A stretch of 64,000 nucleotides of DNA from Hasllibacter sp. MH4015 (GTDB lineage: Bacteria > Pseudomonadota > Alphaproteobacteria > Rhodobacterales > Rhodobacteraceae): contig NZ_JAHTBK010000001.1 in NCBI RefSeq assembly GCF_020177575.1, forward strand, positions 2,663,875-2,727,874. Direction: 5' to 3'. Each line of letters begins with the position of its first letter. The first letter of the stretch is position 1. Made by a program: the position numbers and the translations under genes. The notes beneath the pieces were generated by a model. It did no database searches, was not told the DNA's origin, and saw only the letters and a list, made by a program, of their open reading frames with translations. Of the stretch, positions 18,013-26,612 are shown in pieces.

Positions 18013-19744
18013 GAAGTTCCGCATCCGCCGCAGCGATGCCGTGGCACCCGCCGGGGAAACCCGCCGGGCCGAAGCCGCGTCCGAGCAAGAGATTGACGTG
18101 AATGTAACGCCGCCGCCACCGCGCGCGCCCCGGGCCCCGCAGGCCACGGGAGACGATGACAATGCCCTGCCCAACGTGACGGAAGACGGGTTCGGCGCGG
18201 GCCCGTTCCCCGGATCCGCCGCCCATGCACAACAGACGGGCGCAGCCGTCGGTGACGGAGCGAGCATCGAGGAAGAATTGGCCGCGATCCGCGCCGAAGG
18301 ATTGACCGGGCGGCAATTGCGCATGGCCCGTCGCGTCGCCCAGAAACAGGGGTTGCAGCCCTCTTCCGATTTCGACGCGGTGCGCCTGTTGCGCAAGCGC
18401 GGGATCGACCCGTTCGGGCAATCCAGCATGTTGGAGCTCGTGGTCAACGACCCCAATGCCGCCGCGGCCGGGACGACCGGAGCTACGGGCGCGGGTGCTG
18501 CGGCTGGCGGCGCACAATTGCCTGTCCGCGCCGCGACCGCCCAGGTGCCCGCCCCTGCCATTCCGCCGGGCGCCGTTCACACCGCCGAAAGCCGCGCGGC
18601 GGAGATCATCAACGTGCAGCGCGACATCGCACGCCGCCGCCGCCGCAAGCTGATCCAGCTGGCCACGCGGTTGGCCTGTTTCGTCCTGCTGCCCACGATG
18701 ATCGTCAGCTATTACTACTACGCCGTCGCCACGCCGCTTTACGCGACCCACACGGAATTCGTGATCCAGAAGGCCGAAAGCTCCCCCGGTGGCGCCGGTG
18801 GCCTTGGTGGGCTTCTGGGCGGCACGAGCTTCGCCACGGTGCAGGAATCCGTGACCGTTCAAAGCTATCTCGAAAGCAGGGAGGCGATGCTACGGCTGGA
18901 TGAGGAGCTTGATTTCAGAGGGCATTTCTCCTCCGACGCGATGGATCCGCTGAACCGCCTGGCGCCGGATGCGTCCGTCGAGCAGATGTACGACGCCTAT
19001 CTGCGCAGCCTGACCATCGGTTATGACCCGACCGAGGGCCTTATCCGGATGGAAGTTCTGGCCGCGGACCCGGCAAGCAGCCAAGCGTTTTCCGAGGCGC
19101 TGATCGGCTATGCCGAAGAGCGTGTCGACCAAATGTCGTCCCGTCTGCGCGAAGACCAGATGGCAGGCGCCCGAGAGGCGTTCGAGGAGGCGGAGGTGCG
19201 ATCCCAGGCTGCGCAGTTGCGCGTGCTGGAATTGCAGGAACAACGTGGCGTTTTGTCGGCAGAGGCCGAGGTGAGCCAGGTCTTCAACCAGATCGGCACG
19301 TTCGAGGCCCGCTTGGCCGATGAACGTCTGCGCCTGTTGGAAATCAATGCCTCTCCCCGCCCCAACCCCACACGGGTGGAGGTGGCCGAGGCGCAGATCG
19401 AACGGCTGGAAGCCGTCATTGCCGACCTGCGCGCCTCGCTCACGGAAGAAGACCAGGGGCAGGCGTCTCTGGCGCGCATCCAGTCTGAATTGGTGATCGC
19501 ACAGGCCGATCTCGAAACCCGGCAACTCATGCTGACCGAGGCGATGCAGGCAATGGAATCCGCTCGCACCGATGCCAACCGGCAATCGCTCTATATCTCC
19601 ATGGGGGTGTTCCCGATCGCGCCCGATGAGGCGGCCTATCCCAAGGCGTTTGAGAATACACTGCTTGCGCTCGTCGTCTTTTCTGGCATCTACCTGTTGA
19701 TATCAATGACCGCCTCGATCCTGCGTGAACAGGTTAGCTCCTGA
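17990..19744 (+). CDS. kpsE: Capsule polysaccharide export inner-membrane protein (KpsE/CtrB/BexC family)
   Basis: A 584-residue polysaccharide co-polymerase-type protein. A long Pro/Ala-rich cytoplasmic N-terminus (about 210 residues, longer than E. coli KpsE) contains GLTGRQLRMARRVAQKQGL and a GIDPF motif. It is followed by a membrane segment (RLACFVLLPTMIVSYYYYAV), a Wzz-like periplasmic domain with strong coiled coil, and a C-terminal membrane segment (LLALVVFSGIYLLISM). It probably bridges the KpsT exporter to the outer-membrane channel. It overlaps kpsT and is followed 39 bp later by kdsA. Confidence 0.85.
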   Translation: MTTRPKARKFRIRRSDAVAPAGETRRAEAASEQEIDVNVTPPPPRAPRAPQATGDDDNALPNVTEDGFGAGPFPGSAAHAQQTGAAVGDGASIEEELAAIRAEGLTGRQLRMARRVAQKQGLQPSSDFDAVRLLRKRGIDPFGQSSMLELVVNDPNAAAAGTTGATGAGAAAGGAQLPVRAATAQVPAPAIPPGAVHTAESRAAEIINVQRDIARRRRRKLIQLATRLACFVLLPTMIVSYYYYAVATPLYATHTEFVIQKAESSPGGAGGLGGLLGGTSFATVQESVTVQSYLESREAMLRLDEELDFRGHFSSDAMDPLNRLAPDASVEQMYDAYLRSLTIGYDPTEGLIRMEVLAADPASSQAFSEALIGYAEERVDQMSSRLREDQMAGAREAFEEAEVRSQAAQLRVLELQEQRGVLSAEAEVSQVFNQIGTFEARLADERLRLLEINASPRPNPTRVEVAEAQIERLEAVIADLRASLTEEDQGQASLARIQSELVIAQADLETRQLMLTEAMQAMESARTDANRQSLYISMGVFPIAPDEAAYPKAFENTLLALVVFSGIYLLISMTASILREQVSS

Positions 19745-19783
19745 GACGTGGGGCCCGGGGCACGGACCCGGGAGAGAGAGCGG

Positions 19784-20617
19784 ATGAAAACGGTTGAGGT
19801 TGGCGAGCTTGGCATAAGCAATGCCGCCCGCCTGACGGTGATCGCGGGGCCGTGTCAGCTGGAAAGCCTCGACCACGCGCGCATGATTGCCGGGGCAATG
19901 GTGCAGGCCTGCGCGGATACCGGCGCGCAATTCATCTTCAAGGGCAGCTATGACAAGGCGAACCGCACCTCCCTCGGGGGACAGCGCGGCCTGGGGATGG
20001 AGGCGGGCCTGTCGATCCTGTCTCAGATCCGGGACGAGTTCGGTTGCCCGGTCCTGACCGACGTCCATGCGCCCGACCAATGCGCCCCGGTGGCTGAGGC
20101 GGTCGACATCCTCCAAATCCCCGCATTCCTCTGCCGTCAGACCGACCTGCTGCTGGCGGCTGGCGAAACCGGGGCGGCGATCAACGTCAAGAAGGGGCAG
20201 TTTCTCGCTCCATGGGACATGGCCAACGTGGTGGGAAAGATCGAGAGCACCGGAAACACCCGGATGCTGCTGACCGAGCGGGGGGCGTCGTTCGGCTACA
20301 ACGCGCTGGTGGCCGACATGCGATCCCTGCCCGAAATGGCGAAGACCGGATACCCCGTGGTGATGGACGCGACCCATGCGGTCGCACAGCCCGGCGGCCT
20401 TGGCGGATCATCGGGAGGACAGCGGGAATTCGCGCCGGTCCTGGCGCGCGCCGCCGTCGCCGTCGGCGTGGCAGGCGTGTTCCTGGAGACCCACCAGGAC
20501 CCCGACAACGCACCGTCAGACGGGCCGAACATGATTAGAATGGATGAGATGCCGGACCTGATCCGCACCCTGATGGCACTTGATGCTATCGCGAAGGCCG
20601 CTCCGGTTGGTGTGTAG
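19784..20617 (+). CDS. kdsA: 3-deoxy-8-phosphooctulonate synthase
   Basis: Makes Kdo-8-phosphate from arabinose 5-phosphate and phosphoenolpyruvate, for lipid A-core and, in group 2 capsules, a Kdo linker. The 277 residues show IAGPCQLESLDHARMIAG, FKGSYDKANRTS, VLTDVHAPDQCAPVAE and MDATHAVAQPGGLGGSSGGQ (split here), all typical. The ATG at 19784 follows GGGAGAGAG. A CCCGGG/CCCGGG hairpin (19754-19759, 19767-19772) partly covers that site and could lower translation. Location next to kpsT/kpsE fits a Kdo-linked capsule, though a role in LPS alone is equally possible. Confidence 0.95.
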   Translation: MKTVEVGELGISNAARLTVIAGPCQLESLDHARMIAGAMVQACADTGAQFIFKGSYDKANRTSLGGQRGLGMEAGLSILSQIRDEFGCPVLTDVHAPDQCAPVAEAVDILQIPAFLCRQTDLLLAAGETGAAINVKKGQFLAPWDMANVVGKIESTGNTRMLLTERGASFGYNALVADMRSLPEMAKTGYPVVMDATHAVAQPGGLGGSSGGQREFAPVLARAAVAVGVAGVFLETHQDPDNAPSDGPNMIRMDEMPDLIRTLMALDAIAKAAPVGV

Positions 20618-20627
20618 GGGGAACGCG

Positions 20628-21947
20628 ATGATCCGATTAATCCTGACCGTGTGCGTCTTGCTCACGCTTGGCGGGGCGGCACTCGCCCAGACCGAAGGCA
20701 CCCAGCCCGACGGCGCAATCTCCGTCGAAAGTGACCGAGCGCAGGATTTCGCGACGCGGGATCGGATCATGGCGATCCTCGGCCAACTGGATGGTTATGA
20801 CGATGTGCGCGCGACCGTGTCCAACGGCATCGTGACGCTGCGCGGCACCGTCGTGGATGCCAGCCGCATCGAGGCACTCAACGAGCTTGTCGCGCGGGTC
20901 GACGGCGTGGTCGCGATCGAGAACACGGTCAGCGAAAGCACAGATGTGGTGGAGCGTCTGAACCCCGCAATCGAGCGAATGCGGGACCGGGCGGAACAAT
21001 TCGTGGCGTTCTCTCCGCTGATCCTAGTCGCCTTGTCCGCTGGTGCGCTGATGATGGTCTTCGGGTTCTGGCTAGCCCGCCGCAGCTGGCCGTGGGACCG
21101 GATCGCGCCCAATGCCTTCATCGCCGATATCTATCGGCAAATCGTGCGCCTTGCCTTTGTCGTACTCGGCATCGTGCTTGCGCTTGACCTGCTGAACGCC
21201 ACCGCCCTTCTGGGCACGATCCTTGGCGCTGCCGGTATCGTCGGGTTGGCCATCGGCTTCGCCGTGCGCGACACGGTTGAAAATTTCATCTCGTCGATCA
21301 TGTTGTCGATCCGGCAGCCGTTCCGCCCAAAGGATCTGGTGGAGATCGAGGGCGATACCGGCCACGTGATCCGCCTCACGAGCCGCGCCACGATCCTGCT
21401 GAGCCTTGACGGGAACCACATTCGCATTCCGAATTCGACGGTCTTCAAATCCCGGATCATCAACTACACCCGCAATGACGAACGGCGATTCACGTTCACG
21501 CTCGGGGTAGAGCCTGAGGCCGACATTTCCTCAGCGCAACAAATCATCCTCTCAGCGCTCAACGAGCTGCCCTTCGTCCTTGCGGCCCCCGGCCCCGCCG
21601 TCTGGGTGGAGGGGCTTGGCGCGTCGACCATCGACATCACCGCCGCGGGCTGGATCAAGCAGCATGAGACCGGCATCGGCATGGCCAAGGGGGAGGCCAT
21701 TCGCGTCGTCAAGGCGCGCCTTGAAGAGGCGGGGATTTCCCTGCCCGAGCCGACCTACCGCCTTCTGGGTGTCGGCACGTCCGACAGCGCACCCAGCGCC
21801 CCCAAACGCACGCCCGCGCCAGTCACGCCCCTTGAAGCGAAGGACGTAGGCACGGATGAGGCGGCCGCGCTGGAGACCATGATCGAGGCCGAGCGCGAAG
21901 CCCTGCCGGACGACGACCTTCTGCGCCGCGAAGCCCCGCAGGAATAG
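20628..21947 (+). CDS. MscS-family mechanosensitive channel with N-terminal BON domain
   Basis: A 439-residue protein with a Sec signal peptide (MIRLILTVCVLLTLGGAALA), then a BON domain of about residues 45-110 (VRATVSNGIVTLRGTVVDAS, split), followed by membrane segments (FSPLILVALSAGALMMVFGF; LAFVVLGIVLALDLLNATALL) and the MscS pore and beta domain (AAGIVGLAIGFAVRDTVENF; PFRPKDLVEIEGDTGHV). The tail is Pro/Ala-rich. MscS channels release solutes on osmotic downshock; the periplasmic BON domain might bind envelope lipids. The ATG at 20628, preceded by GGGGGA, gives the signal peptide. Confidence 0.88.
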   Translation: MIRLILTVCVLLTLGGAALAQTEGTQPDGAISVESDRAQDFATRDRIMAILGQLDGYDDVRATVSNGIVTLRGTVVDASRIEALNELVARVDGVVAIENTVSESTDVVERLNPAIERMRDRAEQFVAFSPLILVALSAGALMMVFGFWLARRSWPWDRIAPNAFIADIYRQIVRLAFVVLGIVLALDLLNATALLGTILGAAGIVGLAIGFAVRDTVENFISSIMLSIRQPFRPKDLVEIEGDTGHVIRLTSRATILLSLDGNHIRIPNSTVFKSRIINYTRNDERRFTFTLGVEPEADISSAQQIILSALNELPFVLAAPGPAVWVEGLGASTIDITAAGWIKQHETGIGMAKGEAIRVVKARLEEAGISLPEPTYRLLGVGTSDSAPSAPKRTPAPVTPLEAKDVGTDEAAALETMIEAEREALPDDDLLRREAPQE

Positions 21948-22022
21948 AGGAAAACCGGTGCCATAAATGCGCAGACGGGGCTTGATCCCGTCGCAATGGC
22001 GTCGTATCTCCGCTGGCACGGT

Positions 22023-22097
22023 TGGGGTGTAGCCAAGCGGTAAGGCATCGGTTTTTGGTACCGTGTATCGTAGGTTCGAATCCTACCACCCCAGCCA
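22023..22097 (+). tRNA. tRNA-Gln (anticodon TTG)
   Basis: A 75-nt cloverleaf with 3' CCA encoded. Acceptor TGGGGTG (22023-22029) pairs with CACCCCA before the discriminator G (22094). The T-loop is GGTTCGAATCC, the D arm contains AGCCAAGCGGTAAGG, and the anticodon loop TTTTGGT places TTG at 22055-22057. The T1 and last acceptor base A pair as in bacterial tRNA-Gln. The first base pair of the anticodon stem is a T-T mismatch. It stands alone between the MscS gene and the IclR regulator. Confidence 0.97.
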
Positions 22098-22149
22098 ATC
22101 TTACCCATTCGAAACGGCGCGGCGGTTGGCTGACTTGCGGGCCCCGGTC

Positions 22150-22932
22150 TCAGGCCTCGTCGGTGGATGAGATCAGCAGGGACAATTCACTGGACGCGCT
22201 TTGCAACGCTCCAAGGAACACCATGGCGCGTTCAACGTCGAAGCGTTGGGTCGGTGCGTGGAAGGACAGGGTTGCCATGAGGCGACCGTTGGGATCGAGG
22301 ATCGGGACCGCAAGGGCGATCATGTCTTCCATGAACTCCGCGCGATCCACGGCAAAGCCCTGGCGCTTGATGTCCCGCAATTCCGCCATCAGGGCATCGC
22401 GGTCGGTGATCGTGTTCTCGGTTTCTGCCTTCAGCTCCATCGCATTGAGGAACCTGAGCTGGTGGGTCCCCACGAGGGAGCTGAGGTACATCTTGCCCGA
22501 CGCGGTGCAGTGGAACGGCACCCGCGTGCCTTGGGGCAATTGAATCCGCAGCGGCCATTCCGTCTCCACCCGTTCGAGGTAGAGCATCGCGTCACGATCC
22601 GGCAGCGCGATATTGCACGTCTCCCCCACTTCGCGGCTCAACCGCTGAAGGATTGCCTGACGTGCGGTCCGGATGCGTAGCGACGACATGGTCGACGCGG
22701 CCAGCACCCGCATCCGGGGACCGGGCGAATACGTCCGCCCGTCCAGATCCTTTTGCAGGAACCCCTCCTCCTCCAGCGTGGCGAAAAGCCGGTGGATCGT
22801 CGGCTTGGGAAGTTCCAGGCTGGCATTGACCTCGGTCGGTGTGACGGGGACGCCTGCCTTGGCGACCTCCTCCAGCACAAGCAGCAAGCGCAGGTTCGTG
22901 GGTATCGTCTCTTTCGGACTATCCCCGTCCAT
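22150..22932 (-). CDS. IclR-family transcriptional regulator
   Basis: A 260-residue regulator with an N-terminal winged helix-turn-helix (LRLLLVLEEVAKAG; VTPTEVNASLELPKPTIHR) and the IclR effector-binding GAF-like domain (VGETCNIALPDRDAMLYLER; CTASGKMYLSSL; FAVDRAEFMEDMIALAVPI). The ATG at 22932 is 13 bp downstream of the dctM stop, so it is the last gene of the TRAP operon and likely controls it. The effector is probably the transported substrate or a derived metabolite, not readable here. Upstream in-frame codons lie inside dctM and were not used. Confidence 0.88.
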   Translation of the reverse strand: MDGDSPKETIPTNLRLLLVLEEVAKAGVPVTPTEVNASLELPKPTIHRLFATLEEEGFLQKDLDGRTYSPGPRMRVLAASTMSSLRIRTARQAILQRLSREVGETCNIALPDRDAMLYLERVETEWPLRIQLPQGTRVPFHCTASGKMYLSSLVGTHQLRFLNAMELKAETENTITDRDALMAELRDIKRQGFAVDRAEFMEDMIALAVPILDPNGRLMATLSFHAPTQRFDVERAMVFLGALQSASSELSLLISSTDEA

Positions 22933-22945
22933 GTCCCTTACTCCA

Positions 22946-24328
22946 TCAACCGATTTCCGGTAGCAGCATCGTCGAGAGCGACGGCACCAGCGCCACAATG
23001 ATCCAGATCGTGATCAATGCGATCAGGTACGGCCACGTATAGCGCAGCAAACGGAAGTATGGCACCCCAGTTACCCCGGACGCGACATAGAGGTTGAGGC
23101 CGTAAGGCGGCGTGATGAAACCGATGGACGCGCCCACCAGGAAGATGACGGCGAATTGCACCGGCTCCACCCCGATATCGTGGGCGATGGGGGCCAGGAT
23201 CGGCGCAAGGATGATCGTCACCGGCAGGGATTCCAGCACCATCCCGGAGATGAAGACGATGATCATCGCGGTGAACAACACCGCGTAATACCCGCCCATC
23301 GACGTCACAAATTCCGTCAGGAAAGCCTGCGCGCCAAGCACCGAGAGGATCTGCTGCATCACCACCGAAACGGCGATCAGCGGCGCAAGGATGCCGGTGA
23401 TCTGGGCCGAGCGCATGGTGATCGACGGAAGCTCCAACGGGCCGAACCCGTTCACCACCAACATCCCGCCGAAGCTCCGCTCGTCCACCGGACGGTCTTC
23501 GCGGGTGGCAAATTCGGGATTGCGGATGGAGATGATCTTGGTAATTGCCAGGCACAGAAAGCCCACGATCACGCAGAACCCGACGGTCACGCCCGCCGCC
23601 TCGGTGGGGGAGAACTTGCCGGTGTAGATACCCCAGAGCACAAGGCCGATCGCGAAAAAGCCAAGCCACGCGCCAAGTCCGGTCTTCATCATGCGGATGA
23701 TGTTGAGGTCGATGATATAGCCCCACTTGTTGCGGAAGCAGACGAGGAAGCACGCGGTCATCATGGCGAGGACCATCAAGGTGCCGGGTATGATCCCCGC
23801 AACGAACAGGTCGGAGATCGGAAGGTTCATCAAGAAGCCGTAGACGATGAAGATGATCGACGGCGGGATAATGATGCCCACCGTGCCGCCCGCCGCGGCC
23901 GTCGCGGCCGAGAAGCGTTCGTCGTAGCCACCCTTCACCATTTCCGGGTGAAGCATGGAGCCGATCGTGGCCGTCGTGGCGGAGTTCGAGCCGGAGATCG
24001 CGGCGAACAGGCCGCAGGCCCCGAGGGCTGCCATGGCAAGGCCGCCCCGAATCCACCCAAGACAGGCATAGGCGTAGTCGGTCAATCGCCTCGCGATGCC
24101 GGATCGGTTGATCAGGTCGCCGGTCAGGATGAAGAGCGGCATGGCCAAAAGCGCGAAGCCATCGGTGAACACCCGCGACAGGGCCGCGGCCATGTTGTCG
24201 AGCGGCAGACCAAGAACGAAGGACATGCCGATGACCCAGTAGCCGATCACCAGGAAGACGGGCACGCCCATCATGAACAGGAATGTCACCCCAAGCGACA
24301 GGAGCGTGATGAGGGTTCCGTCGGTCAT
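22946..24328 (-). CDS. dctM: TRAP transporter large permease (DctM family)
   Basis: A 460-residue membrane protein with about twelve hydrophobic segments, the transport subunit of a TRAP system that imports carboxylates or related acids with Na+. Typical sequence is seen: PVFLVIGYWVIGMSFVLG, MPLFILTGDLINRSGIA, AISGSNSATTATIGSM, GTVGIIIPPSIIFIVYG and GFITPPYGLNLYVASG. Its start overlaps dctQ by 4 bp. Together with DctP and DctQ it forms a complete TRAP transporter. Confidence 0.95.
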   Translation of the reverse strand: MTDGTLITLLSLGVTFLFMMGVPVFLVIGYWVIGMSFVLGLPLDNMAAALSRVFTDGFALLAMPLFILTGDLINRSGIARRLTDYAYACLGWIRGGLAMAALGACGLFAAISGSNSATTATIGSMLHPEMVKGGYDERFSAATAAAGGTVGIIIPPSIIFIVYGFLMNLPISDLFVAGIIPGTLMVLAMMTACFLVCFRNKWGYIIDLNIIRMMKTGLGAWLGFFAIGLVLWGIYTGKFSPTEAAGVTVGFCVIVGFLCLAITKIISIRNPEFATREDRPVDERSFGGMLVVNGFGPLELPSITMRSAQITGILAPLIAVSVVMQQILSVLGAQAFLTEFVTSMGGYYAVLFTAMIIVFISGMVLESLPVTIILAPILAPIAHDIGVEPVQFAVIFLVGASIGFITPPYGLNLYVASGVTGVPYFRLLRYTWPYLIALITIWIIVALVPSLSTMLLPEIG

Positions 24329-25035
24329 GTGTCACCTCCGATCACGGCCTGGCTGATGATCTCCTCACCCGAGCGGTAGTTCCGCAAATCCTCGAACCAA
24401 TTCTCCAGAACCCGCGCGACGAGGAAGATGAAGGAGATCGGGACAGCGAGAATGAACCACCATTGCATCAGGTCGTTTGTACCCGGCACGATCTGGAAGT
24501 TGTTGGCAGCATTGGCCACGACGCGGCTGCCGGTGACGATGACCACCCACGAAAAGCCGATCCAGAGCAGCGCATCAACCGTCAGCATCACGATCTGGCC
24601 AATGCGCGGCAGGTTCGTGCGAAACTCGCTGAAGGCCAAATGGGTGCGCAGCTTGACGTTGTAGCTGCACCCGACCCACGTCATGACCAGGAACAGGAAC
24701 GGCGGCAGGGTCGTCGTCCAGGGCCAAGGCCGTAGCCAATTGGGCGTATTGGAGAAATCCATACCCAGCATCCCCGGCACGAACCGCTGGATCACCCCGA
24801 AAAAGATGATGCCCCCAATCGTCAGATAGGAAATCACCATCACGTAGCCTTCAAGGTGCCGCTCCACGAAAGGCGACAGCCGATAGAGGCCCATGATGAG
24901 GAACCCGCCGACCATCAGGATCGCCAATCCCACGACCCACGCCGCCTCATGCTCCAACGCTTCGCTGATCAGCCAGCTGTCGTTTGCGGCGAAGGCTGCA
25001 AGTATCTCTCCGATACCGCTGAATAAGTCTCCCAT
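24325..25035 (-). CDS. dctQ: TRAP transporter small permease (DctQ family)
   Basis: A 236-residue membrane protein with four main hydrophobic segments (AAWVVGLAILMVGGFLIMGL; VMISYLTIGGIIFFGVIQ; VDALLWIGFSWVVIVTGS; WWFILAVPISFIFLVARVL). It is longer than common DctQ proteins because of N-terminal and loop extensions, which is typical of the longer TRAP subgroup. It overlaps dctM by 4 bp. A 222-bp gap with a strong hairpin separates it from dctP, suggesting less of this subunit is made than of the binding protein. Confidence 0.9.
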   Translation of the reverse strand: MGDLFSGIGEILAAFAANDSWLISEALEHEAAWVVGLAILMVGGFLIMGLYRLSPFVERHLEGYVMVISYLTIGGIIFFGVIQRFVPGMLGMDFSNTPNWLRPWPWTTTLPPFLFLVMTWVGCSYNVKLRTHLAFSEFRTNLPRIGQIVMLTVDALLWIGFSWVVIVTGSRVVANAANNFQIVPGTNDLMQWWFILAVPISFIFLVARVLENWFEDLRNYRSGEEIISQAVIGGDT

Positions 25036-25193
25036 CGGCCCCTCCCGGCGGCTGAAAACGCATCATGTTCGGGGGTCTTTGGCGCCCCGTCTGGAACGAT
25101 TTGTGGAAGGCCCGGCGTCTTCGGGCTTTTCAGAAAGCGCCCCGTTCCCGCTGCAATCGTCCGCCGTTTGAGGGGACGTGCCTTAGGGGAAAG

Positions 25194-25224
25194 CGGCGGC
25201 CCCACATCTGCCATGGGGCCGCCG
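25194..25224 (-). terminator. Hairpin between dctP and dctQ (partial terminator / stabilising stem)
   Basis: Perfect 11-bp stem: 25194-25204 with 25214-25224 around a 9-nt loop. Reading the minus strand, the stem is followed by CTTTCCCC, a poor T-run, so termination would be partial. This is the usual arrangement for making more periplasmic binding protein than membrane subunits. Confidence 0.6.
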
Positions 25225-25257
25225 TCAATCAGGTCAGGTTCGATCCGGCAACCCGGA

Positions 25258-26490
25258 TCAGCCGCGCCACCAGCGGCGGGGCTCCACATTCTCGGCCAGC
25301 GTATCCTCGGGGATCTGACGCGCGATGTCGTAGATCTCCTGGTAGGTGTCGGCGCCGCCGGCCCATCCGTTGAGACGCTCGCGCCACTGGGCCCAGGGCT
25401 CGGGGTTGTACTCGGGCGAGCACATCTCGCGGGCGATCTGGATCTGATCCTCGCCAAGGCGCGCCACCCGCACGTCGTTCTCGGCAAAGATCGTGCCGGG
25501 CATCGGCGGGTCGGTGAAGCCGACGGTGTTGACCAGCGCCGCTTCGTTCGCGGCCTGCACATGCACCTGCGTGAGGTAGGACGATTCCATGATCGCGTCC
25601 TGAAGATGCCCTTCAAGGCTGTCGAACAATTCGGCGTTCATGCCGGTATGCTCGGTGCCGCAGAAGAATTTCAGGTCGACCGACTGGCTGACCACCGGGC
25701 TCATGTTGGCGTAGGCCACGGCGGAGGCCCAGGTCTCTGCACCATCCACGAGGCCCTGGCGCAGACCATCGAGCGTCTCTTCCCATGCGATGGGCGTCGG
25801 GTTGAGGTTCATCAGGTTCATAGCGATCCGGCCAAGCTGCGTGCCGGTCACGCGGTTGCGCGTTCCAAACAGCTCTTCCAGCGTTGTGACCGTCGGACGA
25901 TCCGCGAAGGATGCCCCCATCTGAAGGCCCCGCAATTCCGCGTGGCTGAACAGGAATTTCACGCCATGGCGGCTTTCCAACGGCTCGCGCAGAAGGCGCA
26001 TGGATTCGGGGCTGTAGAGGAAGTGATATTGGTCCGCGCGACTGCGGAACATGTAGGCATAGTCCAGAACGTTCAGATACGGCGCGGAACCGGCGGAGTT
26101 CTGGGTCGAGGCAGAGTAAAAATCCACCACGCCAAGCTGCGCCCGCTCAAGGCAATTCAACTGCCCGCAAATCTGGTTGTCGCCGATGAATTCCATGCGG
26201 ATTTCGCCATCGGTCCGTTCCTCGAGGTCACGGGCGAATTCCAGCACACCGGCGCGCTCGATCAGGAGGTTACGCTGGTTGAAGCCCGCAGCACCCATCT
26301 TGAGTTCATAGCGGGCCGGGGTGCTGAGGCGACGGTCGTAGGTCGATTCAACCGCGCGTGCCAGCGTCGGCAATGTCACCGCACCTGTCAGCGTCGCCGC
26401 GCCCATCATCACCGAAGACAGGCCATAGGTGCCGGTCAATTTCATCAGGTCCCGACGCGAGATCTGATTGAGGACTTTTGAAGCCTTCAT
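25258..26490 (-). CDS. dctP: TRAP transporter substrate-binding protein (DctP family)
   Basis: A 410-residue periplasmic binding protein, first gene of the TRAP operon. The N-terminus has a Tat-type signal (SRRDLMK followed by a hydrophobic stretch and LARA), so it may be exported folded. The mature part shows DctP-type sequence: GQLNCLERAQLGVVDFYSAS, PYLNVLDYAYMF, TLDGLRQGLVDGAETWASAV. At 410 residues it is longer than classic C4-dicarboxylate DctP. The substrate is unknown; the neighbouring GMC oxidoreductase suggests an alcohol- or acid-type compound. The promoter must lie in the 122-bp divergent region before the GMC gene. Confidence 0.92.
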   Translation of the reverse strand: MKASKVLNQISRRDLMKLTGTYGLSSVMMGAATLTGAVTLPTLARAVESTYDRRLSTPARYELKMGAAGFNQRNLLIERAGVLEFARDLEERTDGEIRMEFIGDNQICGQLNCLERAQLGVVDFYSASTQNSAGSAPYLNVLDYAYMFRSRADQYHFLYSPESMRLLREPLESRHGVKFLFSHAELRGLQMGASFADRPTVTTLEELFGTRNRVTGTQLGRIAMNLMNLNPTPIAWEETLDGLRQGLVDGAETWASAVAYANMSPVVSQSVDLKFFCGTEHTGMNAELFDSLEGHLQDAIMESSYLTQVHVQAANEAALVNTVGFTDPPMPGTIFAENDVRVARLGEDQIQIAREMCSPEYNPEPWAQWRERLNGWAGGADTYQEIYDIARQIPEDTLAENVEPRRWWRG

Positions 26491-26612
26491 TTTTCATTAC
26501 CTCCCAATAATGCGCAAAATTGATACTTGTGGTCTCAATCTTGCTCAACTTATGGTCGCATGCGCAAGGAAAAACTTCGGCGTGCCGGAAATCAGTGCAG
26601 AGGGTCCGAATT

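Noticed and set aside
22938-24335. Second minus-strand frame (465 codons) over dctM
   Set aside because: Same strand as dctM but shifted; rich in Arg, His and Pro without hydrophobic segments, so it is not the transporter.
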